Assembly (NCBI GenBank): GCA_021613375.1
Contig: JAJQXZ010000043.1
Location: 29,677-93,676 of the forward strand
Direction: 5' to 3'
Length of the DNA stretch: 64,000 bases
DNA from: Megaleporinus macrocephalus
Taxonomy: Eukaryota > Chordata > Actinopteri > Characiformes > Anostomidae
Within the stretch, counting starts at the first letter, position 1, and each line of letters opens with the position of its first letter. The notes under the pieces were generated by a model. It was not told the origin of the DNA and did no database searches. It saw only the letters and a list, made by a program, of their open reading frames with translations. Made by a program: the position numbers and the translations under genes. Of the stretch, positions 1 through 12,600 are shown one piece after another.

Positions 1-857
1 GGTAAATATAAAAACATATATTGCAATAAAGACAAAATCTCAGCAAAAACAATTTACATGTAATTACTTTATTAAAATAATTAACGTGTCTTTCATGAGT
101 AATTGCATAAGTTTGCATAAAGCTGAACAGACAAAAGTTCCATACAGAACAGTCAAAGTAATTTCATGATAGATACACATTTAATATTAAGATTACATTT
201 TTTATATTTATCAATGTTCTTCTCAGTAAATCATTTCACAAAAGAGTACTATGACTTAAAATATATCCTGAATGTGCCAATAAAGGTCCACAGTTACTTA
301 CAGACCCAAGAAAAAAAAACAATTACATGAAAGGACACATTTTTGTGTCTCAGCTTCTACAATCACTTTTTAAACCTGACATATTTATATCATTGCATAT
401 TAAAAATGTGACAAGGAATGAGAAATAATTACATTTTGTCTTTTTGTCCAGATGTTACATTATACAGACAAAAGTTTTAGGACACTACAAAATAAAGCAC
501 TTGACATGTAGACTGCCTTTACAATAAGTGAAGGAATAGGTGGTTCTAATGAGCTCCACTGAAATACTGTAATAGGATGGCACCACTGCAATAACACAGC
601 TGGTGAAATTTCTGATGAGTGGTATTATGAAAAAATAGATTTAGGATTCACAGCACTGAGGAGTGCTGTAGAGCTTGGTGCGGAAGTGTCCAACACTTAC
701 TATGGGTTTAAAATGGGCTGGCATAAAAGCTTGTGCAAGTGTGTAGGTGTCCCAATCCTTTTGTACATATAGTTCAGCAGCACTGAACAAAAAGGAAAGA
801 GAGAGAGAAAAATTACAATAATAATAAAAAATAAATAAATAAACAATCTATAACAAT
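1..857. other. AT-rich 3' flank of the transposase gene, with a decayed transposase fragment
   Basis: This stretch lies downstream of the transposase stop codon and has no intact gene. Positions about 240-425 resemble, in the same orientation and order, two parts of the neighbouring transposase exon: the segment near 1515-1610 and the segment near 1650-1715. The shared word atatatcctgaatgtgcc is the clearest match. This points to a second, strongly decayed transposase copy or an internal duplication. Around 462-487 a short word (acagacaaaagttttaggac) resembles the end of a Tc1-like MITE seen in fish, but no second end was found. Confidence 0.5.
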
Positions 858-3800
858 TCAGTCCTCCACACTGGCCCTTGGATGTATGCATGCATAGAGA
901 CTTCCATGTTGTGGCAGATCAATTAGCAAACATTTTCTTTTGAACACTGTCACATCAAATATCTGTTTCCTGCCCCGCAAAACTCTTTTCAGACCAACCA
1001 CATTTTCAATATTAATCAGTTTACTGTGTGATCGATCATACTGCTGTCCAACAGCAAAGCATTTTCTTTTACCGTGTTGCTCTACTACAATGTAATAATA
1101 AACAGTGATTATGTGCCCATTCTGCATCAAAACAGTGAAGCTGTTCCTTTTCACTACTTTAGTAAACTCTTGTGAGTAATACAGTTGTCCTTTAACTAGA
1201 ACTCTACTGAATATTTTCACAACTGTATTCACAGTCACTGTAATTTGCTCTCTCATGGCCAGTAACTCTTCACTATTAAGTTTTCTTGAATAATGCAAAC
1301 CAAGGGTGACCACCTGATCTGCCACTCTTTCAAACTGCTTCAGTCTTTTTTGACCATTTAAACTGTTATACAGCTGGATGCATTCAGGCACAGCATTTTT
1401 CATTGCATCATTCCCTAAAAGAGGCAATACCTGTCTATATGTGAATTGTTTCATTATCTGTAAAGGAACACACTGAGTGCCATGAAACATTTTCAGTATT
1501 TCTCCATTGTATGACTCAAAAATATATCCTGAATGTGCCCAAAGAGGTCCCCAGTTTTTTACAGCTTCAGGTAAATGAAGACATAAATGTACATTAAATG
1601 ACACATTGTGTTTCCCATACAGTGTTTCAAATTGTTTGACAAAATCTGCAACAAATTTTTCACATCTTTTTAACTCCTGTGTGGTAATAATGTCCTTACA
1701 TAATAAGAACATGAATGTGACAAGGACTAACCAGTGCTGGTAAAATACATTGGGCAGAATGCCTTTTAGCACAAAGACACTATAAAAAAGCAACCAGTTC
1801 TGCCACTCACTAGCCTTCCAAAATCTCCTTTGTTGAAGAGATCAGGGCACTCTTGTCACGTTGCAAGGAGGCTTAATTAGCGAGAGTTGCTGATCAAGTT
1901 CAGTCACTCTGGTACCAATGTAAAACGGTTTCTCATGGTTTTCACTGTCCAGCCACATGCTTGTCATTTGCCGAACTAGACCAAGATGTATATTGTGCAT
2001 ATGGTCAGGAGGCATGCCAGATATGATGTCAAAGTGTGGAATGTTTATGAGACATGTAGGTCCTTTAACACCCTTCACAGATTTTGTGGTACGCAGAGCC
2101 TCCCTGGCATCACTTATGGTTGAAGCATGGTCTCTTTTTGGAACATCTTTGTATGGGTATACTCTAGCAGTACCATTTCCCTTTTGAACTTGTTCACCGG
2201 GATGTAAACAGAGACTGCACCCATACTGCCCATTAAACTGGTTCATGTTTTGTAATATGGGTCTGGCAACTGAATCACACATCATAAGAGCTGCCACAAC
2301 TCTACAATGTTCCCAAATGCCGTTTTGCTTAAACTTAAACCCCACAGTCGACAACTTCTGACACTCTTGAGTGAATGGCTTTAAAAATGTATTAACATTT
2401 GGCTTTTTATTGCCAAACCACAAGCCAAATAGTAGGACATTTTCCTTGCGCACAGGGTAAGGAAGCTCGTTTACAATCCCTTGTAATGGCCAAATACGTT
2501 ATAATGATGACTTAAATACGGGGACTCCGTCGCAGTTGAGCGTTAAGGAGTACCCATGAGGACAATCAAGTGGGCCTCCATTTTTGTTCAGATCATGGTA
2601 CATTTTACCACTATATATATCATGATAATTTTTAGAATTACAAATGTCATTTGACTTTAAGCAACCTGCAATATCTTCTCTTTGAAGAAGATGTTCCAAT
2701 TGTGTTTGGATTGGTAAGTACATAAAGAGGTTTCCATTTTTAAGTGAGCTTTCTTTATCCCACATTGTGCTGCATACATCACACTGCCCTGCATTAACTT
2801 TGTCACCAATGTAATACTCACAGTTTGGATATATATATGTGGCACTGTAAGTTTCCTTGAATTGGCTTAAGCTCTTTTAAGAAAAGATGTTTAAAGGCTG
2901 ACAATGTATTGTCTGGACAGTGAATATTAATCAAATCTAGAAGATCAGAGAGGGCCACACCAGTAAGTCCGTGTCTCAAAACAAATGAGAGTATAAGTAA
3001 AAAGCTCTGAGATTTGGTAAGTCGTGAACCAGTATAAAGTGGGTCTTGATTTACTTGAGGAAACCCTTCATTACAGATCTGTCCCTCATTTATTGTCTCG
3101 TCAAAAGTGTCTTCAAGTACAAAGGCAAATGGTTCTCCGCTACTAAGAATGGAGTCAGAATCAGTAAAAGACTGCCTTGGATCAAACCCACTCATACCAA
3201 CACTGTTGTCCAAGCTATCAGAGTTGAAGTTTTCTGAGGATGATCCTGACGATGACCCCAAATACGGTAGATCACATGTCGTGGAACATTCATCCTCAAA
3301 CAAAAGAGGTGATGTAGGATATCTGGGCACAGAATCATCACAGTCATGCTGCAGGCTCTGTGATAGGGAGAAAAAAGGAAATTTCCAATCAGATTTTTTT
3401 TTTATTTAAAAAAGAGACTAAAAAACAACAAAGACAAATACGTTAAAAGACACAGAAACACTTTATGTACGTTCACAAATATTTTCAAAATAAATTCATT
3501 TTAAAACATAGTAAATTGACATTTGCGAAGTGCCGACCACTAAGGCAGGGCAAGGCGGGGAACTCCGAGAAACTTGGGGCTGGAGTTCTGGGTGGCTGCT
3601 AGGTTTTGAAGCCAGACCCCAAAAGCTCCAGCTGAGATAGACGCACGTTTCTCGTGCCAGCCTGAGGTCGTTGATTAGGGAACGAATGTAGCCATGATGT
3701 GTCTGGGAGGAATGAGGTCCGAGAAGTTGGATTGTGTGGTCTGAGAGTCCCTGAAGAAGACGTATTTGATTTGAGGACAGACAGGTCTGACAAACGGCTA

Positions 3801-4289
3801 AATGGAGGTGTCGGATGAGGCTGAGAGCAATGTAAAGGCAGAAGGAAGGAGGAAGATGGCTGGTAAGTTGGTGGTGATGGCATCAGTTGCTGAAATTTGG
3901 AGCCAGGCCCCTAGAGTCCTAACTTGGAGAGATGCAAGCTTGTTGTGCTAGGAGTTAGATTATGTGATCAGAGGATCCCTGATGGAAAGCCATGGAAGCC
4001 GAGCCAATTCTGGATGGATGTCCTTAGAAATGCACTGGAGAATAACCACTGAGAGGGCGTGGCAAAGATGAGTGTGAAACCAGGTATGATATGATGGATT
4101 CAGATTCTGTAATGAAGAGAGTCGAGTGTTCTGAGAAAACCGATGTAGGTTTCGTGATATGGACCAAGCAGTGATTTTAAATTGAGGTGGAGAAGCGTGG
4201 TAAGCCAAACTGTTTAGTTTGCTAGTTTGATGTTAATGTTAAATAGTATTTGAATCGAGAAGAGGGAAGTGTAAGTTATAAGCAGGTAA

Positions 4290-4505
4290 ATGTCTAGTCA
4301 AGTCAAGGTTTGTTTGCGATAAATGGCGTCATGAAGCAGCAAATCCGGGTCCTAACCCCCAGTGAGCAAGCCAGGGGCGACAGTGGCAAGGAAAAACTCC
4401 CTTGGAGTAAGAGGAAGAAACCTTGAGAGGAACCAGACTCAAAAAGGGGGAACCCATCCTCCTCTGGTTGACACCGGATAGCAAATTAATTATATTTATA
4501 CTTAA
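4290..4505 (+). repeat. Dispersed fish repeat, copy 1
   Basis: Starts with tcaagtcaagg and contains ccccagtgagcaagcca, a gaagaaacctt...gaggaaccagac block and cccatcctcctctggttga. The same ordered words recur at 44411-44734. The family is widespread in otophysan fish as far as I recall. I cannot name its class. Confidence 0.65.
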
Positions 4506-5299
4506 TGGATCAATGAATTTGGAGAAGTTCTATCAGAGTAGCGGTAAAAGCAGCTCAGCGTTTGTAAAGTAGGAGTGATGAGACTCTTTGATGGAATCTT
4601 TGGAGGTGTTAGTGGTCATGTAGGTGATATCTCCACTAGACAGTAAGATACTCGATCGAGGAGGTGTTGGATAAGACTGAAAAGATGGAATTCCAAACAC
4701 TGGGGAAATCTAAATGGCTAGCAGAAAATGACTGAGTGCGGAGAAAGGGGTCTGAGTACTGATGGTTGTTGAGGCAGAAGTGAAGTTCTGTCTTTTGAAT
4801 AGTTTTGAGGAGAAGAAGTCTGAGTGTGGTTTGGAGGAGGATGAGTTCAACTAGTTACTAAATGTGACTGAAGAAGCTGGCGGAGTGCTCTGAGTTGACT
4901 GGCGTCAGGGAGGCTGCAGTGATGGAAAGCTTGTATGAAGGGAAGGTGATGTTGAGCAGGGCTGTGGTTTCATCTGAATGGCCTGGAATGAGAACGACTT
5001 CGTGGATGATGTAGCGTCGTACTAGATGCCGTGAGACAACGAATGGAGTGTGTCTGAATGGATAGACTTCTGTCTACTCATGCCCCAAAAGGAGAGCAGC
5101 AACGACGAGGAGAGTTAGTGATTGTAGAAGACAAGCTGCAGTTGTAGGATGTGAGAGAGAGTCTGTGATTGCAAAGGTTGAGCAGCTGTCGTGGGTCCGG
5201 TGAGAGAGAGGGTCTGTGGTTGTAGAGGACGAAAGTTCTGTTAAGGAGGACTTTCGTGAGAGAGAAGCAACCAGTGAGCCAGCCGGAGGAGGCACAGCA

Positions 5300-5990
5300 G
5301 TATGGAGACCTGTAAAGAAAACAGCGGGAAGATTGAGGGAGCGAGGGAGGATTGAGGCAGGCAGGAGAAAGTGCAGTAGGTTGACCTGTAACGACATGCA
5401 AAAAGATCGAGGGAGGGAGGAAGCGAGGGATGATTGAGGCAAGCAAGAGGCAAGGCAGTAGTGGGACCTGTAAAGAAAAGGCAGGAAGATTAAAGGAGGT
5501 GGGATGAGGGATAACTGAGGCAGGCATGGGGCACCACAGTAGGGGGACCTGTAGAGAAGTGGCAGAAAGATTTGAGAAGGGATGATTGAGGCAGGCATGA
5601 GGCAGTGCATTAGGGGGACCTGTAAAGAAATGGCAGAAAGATTTGAGAAGGGATGATTGAGGCAGGCATGAGGCAGTGCATTAGGGGGACCTGTAAAGAA
5701 ATGGCAGAAAGATTTGAGAAGGGATGACTGAGGCAGGCATGAGGCAGTGCATTAGGGGGACCTGTAAAGAAATGGCAGAAAGATTCGAGAAGGGATGACT
5801 GAGGCAGGCATGAGGCAGTGCATTAGCGGGACCTGTAAAGAAATGGCAGAAAGATCGAGGGAGGGAGAGGGAGGAGGGAAGATTGAGGCAAGCATGAGGC
5901 AATACAATAGGGGGTCCTGCAAAGAAATGGCAGAGATCGAAGAGGGGATGAATGAGGCAGGCAGGAGGTGCAGCAGTTGGGAGTTGGGGG
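5300..5990 (+). repeat. 71-bp tandem minisatellite, about nine copies
   Basis: The marker gacctgtaaagaaatggc recurs at 5617, 5688, 5759 and 5830, exactly 71 bp apart. More diverged copies lie near 5305, 5381, 5464, 5545 and 5913. The regular central copies suggest recent expansion. Confidence 0.85.
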
Positions 5991-6029
5991 ATAAGGGCAG
6001 AACGAGAGAACAGAGAGACGATTGAAAGG

Positions 6030-6340
6030 AAGGGAAAGTTGGACGATTGAGGTGGGGGAGGGACGATTGAGGGAAGGGGAAGTTGGACGATTGAAGTGGG
6101 GGAGGGACAATTGAGGGAAAGGGGAGTTGGACGATTGAGGGAAAGGGGAGTTGGACGATTGAGGGAAAGGGAGGTTGGACGATTGAGGGAAAGGGAGGTT
6201 GGACAATTGAGGGAAAGGGAGGTTGGACGATTGAGGGAAAGGGAGGTTGGACGATTGAGGGAAAGGGGAGTTGGACGATTGAGGGAAAGGGAGGTTGGAC
6301 GATTGAGGGAAAGGGAGGTTGGACGATTGAGGTATGAGGA
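6030..6340 (+). repeat. 24-bp tandem minisatellite, about twelve copies
   Basis: The unit is close to gacgattgagggaaaggg followed by aggttg. As 24 is divisible by three, every frame stays open and encodes an octapeptide repeat. This explains the long open frames here without implying a gene. Confidence 0.85.
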
Positions 6341-7304
6341 AGCATGATTGAGTAGGAGAGGTGACTGAGCCCAAGAAGCAATGCTGGAAAGGGCAGAAAC
6401 ACACAGGTATAATGTTGTGGCGTCGGTGGCGTGGTGGTGCCAAAAGGTCATTCCTCAGAAGCTGAGACGGCATTATAAACAATTGTGCAGCTACATAGTG
6501 ACGACGTTTGTCAGTACGTTTGTTGTGACCTTTTGAAATCCTTCATGTCATCAATTATACCGTCATAAGTGTACCAATAAGAAGTCATGGTACCAAGAAG
6601 CGACATTATGTGGTAGCGAAATTGTGACAACACTGATGAGGTGACATGAGGCATGACCTGCTATAAAACAATGCTGTAAGATGGTAGACAACGGTGTGAC
6701 AACGTGTGTTCGCTGGAGCGTGAGAAGCCGCGAGTGCAGGCTGCAGTAGCCTGGAGGGAGCAGCAGGGGGGGCAGGGGTGTAGGGATAGACCTGTTAGAC
6801 CAGGCATCGTTCCTCCGGAACCAGCAGGAGGCGTGATGTCATCGGGGCGCCCAGGATGTGTACCTCCGACGGAGGGCAGAAGCGAGGAAAATACGGCGCA
6901 GACCATGAGGCAGAAGGGGTACAGGGAACGCGACGTTCCCCCAAACTTGGAGCCTGACGATAGTCCAGTCCAGTGTTCCCGGAAGGCGAGATTTAGAGGG
7001 AGAGAAGAAGCGTGGGGAGGCTTGGCAGGTGCGGGGGAGGCTCGGCAGGTGCAGGGGGGAGCTCGGCATCAACGTGCGGGCGACGCAGGGACCCGCCGCG
7101 TGAAGCAGCCGAGGAAGAGCCGGGGTGCGGCAAACGAGAGCGGCCACGTCCGGGAGACGATAGAAACGGAGCAGTCCCAGCGGCAGCGGTGATAAAGGAC
7201 CCCAAACGAGGAGCAGCGCGAGGAATAGCGGGAAGAGCCAGCCGTCCGAAGCAAGTCTGTGTCGGCAGAGAGTAAGGAAGGAGCAGTCAACCAGCCAGTC
7301 GGTG

Positions 7305-7400
7305 CGAATTTCGTCACGAGAAGGTGAGGGCAGAGGAGTGGTTTATATAGCGTGTAATGATTGAAGGGAGGAGTTTGGGCGTGGTCCTTCTCCCAAACTT
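7305..7400 (-). promoter_or_regulatory. Possible TATA promoter at the edge of the repeat insertion
   Basis: On the minus strand a ctatataaac box (7341-7350) lies next to CpG-rich sequence, with the pyrimidine-rich repeat block downstream. Position and sequence fit an RNA polymerase II start that would transcribe the insertion. There is no other evidence. Confidence 0.25.
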
Positions 7401-8748
7401 AAGTTATTTCATAACTTCATTTAAAGAGAATGCTTGGATATTTGTGGAAATTTAATCAGTGGCACATTATTATTACTTTATCTATAATAACAACTAGAAT
7501 AATGGTTAATACGTCATAGCCTACCAAACAGAACATGTAATACACCAGTTTACCATAATATATTTCCACAAAACCATAATGCATACTCTACATAGCTTCT
7601 GTGTGATTTGACAAGATTTACATTTTCCACACTTTCCATGACTATGATACCTGACATAATGTGCCACCTTTGAAGGAGTTGCACTGGGAACAATGCTCTT
7701 CTAATGGACACAGCAAATGGGCACAGATGTATAGAATTTGCTAGTACATTTCAGCAGGAAGCAGTTCTTATCCAAACTGGCAACCTACAAGTGCTGAGGA
7801 TTATGTTAGGTATTAACGTCTTTTTAATAAGTTGGTGCTGAGTTTTAATACTGTTAAATCTATTTTATATAAATATTTACAGTAGTACATGACAACACCA
7901 GGTAATTTTAAGAAACTATGTTGAAACTCAAAATTTCAGATGGATTTCAGATGTTTTGGAATAGGCTGCTATGAAATTGTGCTAACCACTATTTCACCTG
8001 TGTTTTAAGTAACAACTAACTTGCCCTCAATGCTTTGTGTGTAAAAAAGACATATACAGAACAGCACCATTCTTATGCTTATACTTACAGTGGTGTGCTG
8101 AGAATCTTGTGTGTCTTCAAATAAGTTTTCAGTGGAATAATTAGAATAATTCTGACCCATTAAGCCCTGTTGGGCAAAAACATATCAGGTCTTTACTAGC
8201 TTTTAAATTAAGCAGGACCACTTACTCACATATATTCAAGCGCTCAAAGTTATTAAAGCAAAAGCATACTTTGATAATATACACACATTACCTGGTACCT
8301 ACAGAGGCTTCCTCGGCTGAAAAACACTGCTCTCCACTTAGAGGTGTCCAAGCTCCACCAAAATCATCAGGAGCCCGATCTTCAGAGAGATCATCAGATA
8401 TTCTCTAAATAAAAAAAAACAATTAAAAAAAGACAAACAAATAAAAACAAAAAAATGTTACCCTACATAGGCACAAAACAACAGTAAAAAGAAAAGATTA
8501 CATGTGGCCAAGAAATCAATCCCAAAGAAATCAGATTCTAGGGAAGATGCCAAGGTATCAACAAATATATGCTGCTTTAAACAAATTAAAATAAATATTT
8601 AATTTGATTGCAGACATTATGGGATTGTGTTCATGTTTTGTCTGGTCAATTTAATTTCATTTGTTAATAAAACATAAAAAGCTTGAAAAGTAAGTGGTAC
8701 TAATAAAAACAACGGCAAAAGGAGCCATTTGCTACTTACTCACATGAC

Positions 8749-8950
8749 GGGATAAAAGGAGTATTTTGCAGAGGCAGAGAAAAATGGGCAGAGGTTCTGT
8801 GAAAAACTGCATCTAAAAATTGTGGAACAATTTCCTCAATGCAAACTTGTGAAGACTTTGGATAGCCCATAACATTATCAACAGAATCTGGTGAAATCTT
8901 TTTGTGTAAGGCACAAGGTCGATGGTCAGTACTGGATGCTGGTGCTCTTC
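8749..8950 (-). other. Candidate extra exon of the transposase gene
   Basis: On the minus strand an open frame of about 65 codons runs into a strong donor (CAT|GTGAGTAAG at about 8749). It includes PDSVDNVMGYPKSSQV. The acceptor near 8950 is weak and no family was recognised, so this may be an alternative exon or chance. Confidence 0.3.
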
Positions 8951-9550
8951 AGGCCCTAAGGCAGCACTGTGTTTTTAAATGAGCTTTGGACCAAAGATGA
9001 CGACAGCATTTCTGAATGGTTTAGATATATGGCTTCTTCATTGCACGATACAACTTTAACCTGCATTTGTGGATTACAAAGCAAACTGTGTTTTTCCAGT
9101 ACAGAGCCCGTGTCTGTCTTTCAATAAAAAATATTAATTTATTATAATCGAGGTAAAATGCTCTATCAATCGTTATATTGGTTTGAAGTCATATCGCCCA
9201 AAATTAGTAACACCAAAATTTGATGTGGGAACATTGACTAAGCACACTGTACTTACGTTAATGTCACTCCCATTTTGTGCCTCTTCAAGGTCACTGCTAA
9301 AGCTGTGTTCAGAAGACCTGTAACATGGGTCCTGTTGTGTCACAATAAAAAGCCTTGATTACATTTTGAAGTAGGGTAAAATATGGACATGTAAAAAGAC
9401 ACTTGACTGATACTGTTACCCAAATAGCCAAAAAAAAATGTATATATAAGTTGATAGCGTAGCTTACACATGACACATGAAACTTACAGAGACGTCTGCT
9501 CTTGACACACTTTGTTGCCCACTGAGAGGAGTCCATTCATCATTAGTTAA

Positions 9551-9689
9551 CTGAGTGTGATTGAAAAAAAAAATAGAGACACTATTGAGCTACTGGTCAC
9601 AATGCATCTTCACTTAATCTTAATAACAAAAAAAAATTATGCAGCTTAAGCTTACAAATTGTATTTCACATTTGAATGTACTGACTAAA
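9551..9689. promoter_or_regulatory. Presumed bidirectional promoter between transposase and BEN genes
   Basis: Only about 140 bp separate the first recognisable transposase exon (minus) from the BEN gene ATG (plus). The stretch is AT-rich with an A run at 9630-9636. A shared promoter is inferred from the head-to-head layout. No core motif stands out, and the transposase first exon may overlap the BEN gene. Confidence 0.3.
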
Positions 9690-12600
9690 ATGTCCAAGTT
9701 TCGGTATGCCCTGCTTTCTTGGACGGAGGGACCAGACAAAAATGTAGTTAGTATTGTGCCAACAAGCTGGATAATTGACTTTGACCCAACAGAAACTTCC
9801 AGAACATATCTTGTTGAATGTCACACGGCTAACACCAAGAAGCCTATCAACAGATGGCCAGTTGAGCGCGCAGTCGTTCTACAGTTAGCGGGCAAGTTGA
9901 GTCCGTAATTTGAACATTAGCTAATCATAACACAGTTTAAATAATTCACATGCTGCTAATAAGGACATATTAGCTAAGGGGTTTTTTTTAGCAAATTGAA
10001 AAATATAGTGAGGTGTACATTCTTGCTAAACTGCTTGCTGCACACTTTAAGTTATGTAAGCTAACGCCAACTAACGTTAGCTAATCTAGCTAGCTAGCGT
10101 TATCCCATGAAATAGCTACGTATAGCAATGCGGTAATGACTAAACTGTACATTGTTAAAAGTAAATGAGACAATTATTCTTTAAATGTTAACCCTCAAAC
10201 ATACACGGTTTTTGCATTGGTGTTATGTTTTGTGTTTTTCTGTATAATGTAGAAAAAGAGTCTACACCAAAAACTGCTGAGCGGAAGCTTTTAAAAGTGG
10301 ACATGCCAGAAGACAACAAGAGACCTAGGAAACCCAAACGCCTGTTCTTGCCTGAAGATGAGGATTCAGACACAAACTGTGAAATTCCAAGAAAGGTAAG
10401 TATAGTTCACTAATTAGGTGACCAAGTCAGCTTCTTCACATCAAGAGTATGCATTAGTGTTCATTATGTAAAACTATTTTGAGACACGTTTTCTGTATAG
10501 GTCTGTATAGTATCATGTTAAATTATCAGAGCTCTGTAACATGATTTCTTTTTTGTATATATCATAAATCAAAACTTGCAAAAGACCCAAGATTTAAAAA
10601 TTTTTACCCTACAGAAAAAGCCCAAACTTGCCGCTCAGAGACGGGCAGAGGAAGAAATTCTTTCTGACGACAACCAGCCTAACCTAGGAATCCAGAGTCC
10701 AGAAGGAACTTCAAGCACTGAATGTTGTGGCCAAGTCAGAGAACTTCAGTACCAGGTTAAGGCTTTGCAGAAGGAAAATACCAGACTGTGCCATATGGTA
10801 GTTAAAGGCAAGTATATTTTTAGATTTAGTTGTTGCTAATTTGCCTATATATTTGCAAACTGGACCAATCTGGAATATATGGATCGGTCAAAATGTTTGC
10901 TATAGCAGATCAAAATATTGGAAATTGGAGGTTTTGAAAGAAACATTGCCGGCAACTGTTATGCTTGAGGTAGAACTGCACATGAACTCTAAATTAAGCA
11001 TGTAACGAATGGGTTACGAATACTTATTCTGACCCACTTGTACCTAAGAAATGTCTCTTTATGCATGGTTCCACATAAAAACATCAGGTGCTATTAAAGT
11101 TCCTTTGATAATTCAGTCTTGATAATTCAAGGTATAATTATTAAGGCACCTTAGAATCAACATATAGCCATTGTGGTTGCCACTTCTATAATATTGTCAT
11201 TGTTTAAATATTGTTTTTCAGAGATTCCATCTTTGTTTGCAGACATGAACAGGGTTCTCACTAATAATAGTAAAAATAATCCAACCAAAGATCTCCAACC
11301 AGAGGTCTGTGAGGGTGAAAATGAGCGTGAAACTACATTTAGCAAACCTTCAGAAGTAAGTATTTTTTCCACCTGCTATTTTTTAAATTGTAATTGAAAA
11401 TATATAAAGTATAATTTTCCTTTCTTTTTTTTCAATTTATAAGGTGAAACCTGGGAAGGACGGCACCACAACTGTCTCAGCCCATTGTTGGGAGACTGCA
11501 AAAGCACAAGCCACAGCCAATGGGATGGCACGAGTGCTACTGATGGGACTCTTTAATGTTGATGTTCTCCTGAATTCCAACCTGACTGGAGGGGTCAACA
11601 AGGTCAATCCCACTGCAGAGCGACGTCAGCCTCTCGATGGGAAAAAACTGCAAGCTTTACTTGGTAAAATATAAAATATTTAGATATTTAGATAATGTTT
11701 CTACAGAATAGATCTTCTTCAGAATGTCTTCTGTTTGGATCTTTGGGCTTCTAAATGGTGCAGTTGTTTGTTTGTTTGTTTTTTTTCTTATTAATGGCTC
11801 TTTAATGGTTGGTCTCTTCTGATTGTATCCGTCCATTTTGTTGCTGGCACCATGCTATTGATAATGGGGTTGTGGGTTCGATACATGGTTTTGGCAAGCT
11901 GCCACTGTTTGGCCCTTGAGCAAGGCCCTTAACCCTCACTGCTCTCCGGGCACCATAACGATAGCTACCCACCACTCAGGGCATATGTGCTTACTCTGTG
12001 TAGATAAGGTAGGCGGAGGCCACATTTAGGTATGTCCCAATCACATTTTTTTTGCCCCTGAGTCATTTGATTTTGAGTATCTGCCGGTTACAGAGTCTGA
12101 TATGAGAAGTTTTCCGTTAAGGTTTTTTAAATTCATTTTGAGTTATTATTGAAATGGTATCAAAACATACCATTTGATCACAAATGTATTTGTTAAAGTC
12201 TTATACTGTACTAGCCTGTGTTTCTTAAAGGATAATAATTGCTTACTAAATATATTAATGGAAACAATGTATTAAGGGATTTTTTTTACTTCAAACTAAC
12301 AAAAGCATTAAAATCACCATTGCAAATATCAAATGGTGGACTTATGTGTAAACCATGTGGCCTATCAGATTTTCTTAAGCTTTTAATAATGGGTGTTTAA
12401 ATGTAAAAAAAAGAATCAGTGTTAGGTTGGCAAAATGAATTTATATTTAGATTAGTGGTTTCAGTCACTTAAAATTATTAATCAATGTAATATTAATTAT
12501 GATTCATATATTTCAAATGCTGGTGGTTCCCTGTATTTTTGGGAGGGAGGCAATAATAGTTTAGTGTGGTTTAGGCCTGGCAGACTAGATTTAGACTATT

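Larger units (their letters stand above)
3530..7405. repeat. 3.9 kb insertion built of nested tandem repeats, inside a transposase intron
   Basis: The base composition changes abruptly from AT-rich intron to G/purine-rich DNA at about 3530, and back at about 7405. Inside are diverged units of a few hundred bases (compare 3600-3760 with 3895-3990), a fish dispersed repeat at about 4290-4500, a 71-bp tandem array, a 24-bp tandem array and a CpG-rich end at 6700-7320. Many long open frames arise here on both strands because the sequence is low in stops. They are proline/serine- or arginine/glutamate-rich repeats with no recognisable domain, so I do not call genes. No convincing terminal repeats or target duplication could be seen. 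The edges are approximate. Confidence 0.55.
858..9550 (-). pseudogene. tnp2/CACTA-type transposase gene, multi-exon, decaying
   Basis: This is a minus-strand gene for a DNA-transposon transposase of the tnp2 (Transposase_21) kind, with a DUF4218-like C-terminal region. Supported exons are 9550-9488, 9331-9257, 8404-8303, 8166-8089 and a large last exon, 3357-858. All join in phase 0 with good splice sites. The small exons encode an acidic, Ser-rich N-terminus, and two of them share WTPLSG. The last exon carries a CxxC pair (GQYGCSLCLHPGE), the motif DHMHNIHLGLV and a HLCLHLPEAV block. It is damaged by a TGA near 1842, a TAA near 2500 and a frameshift in a TA run near 2820-2845. The first coding exon with an ATG was not found. 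A 3.9 kb repeat insertion sits in the 8089-3357 intron. The family call rests on remembered motif patterns. Loss of function is inferred from the stops. Confidence 0.75.

Noticed and set aside
5074..6482. Long overlapping open frames in several frames (up to 256 codons)
   Set aside because: They follow the 71-bp and 24-bp tandem repeats, are low-complexity Pro/Ser or Arg/Glu-rich and have no domain. An absence of stops is expected from the repeat unit.
6661..7317. Overlapping open frames of 70-160 codons on both strands
   Set aside because: They result from the CpG-rich, stop-poor composition. No start context, splice signals or domain.
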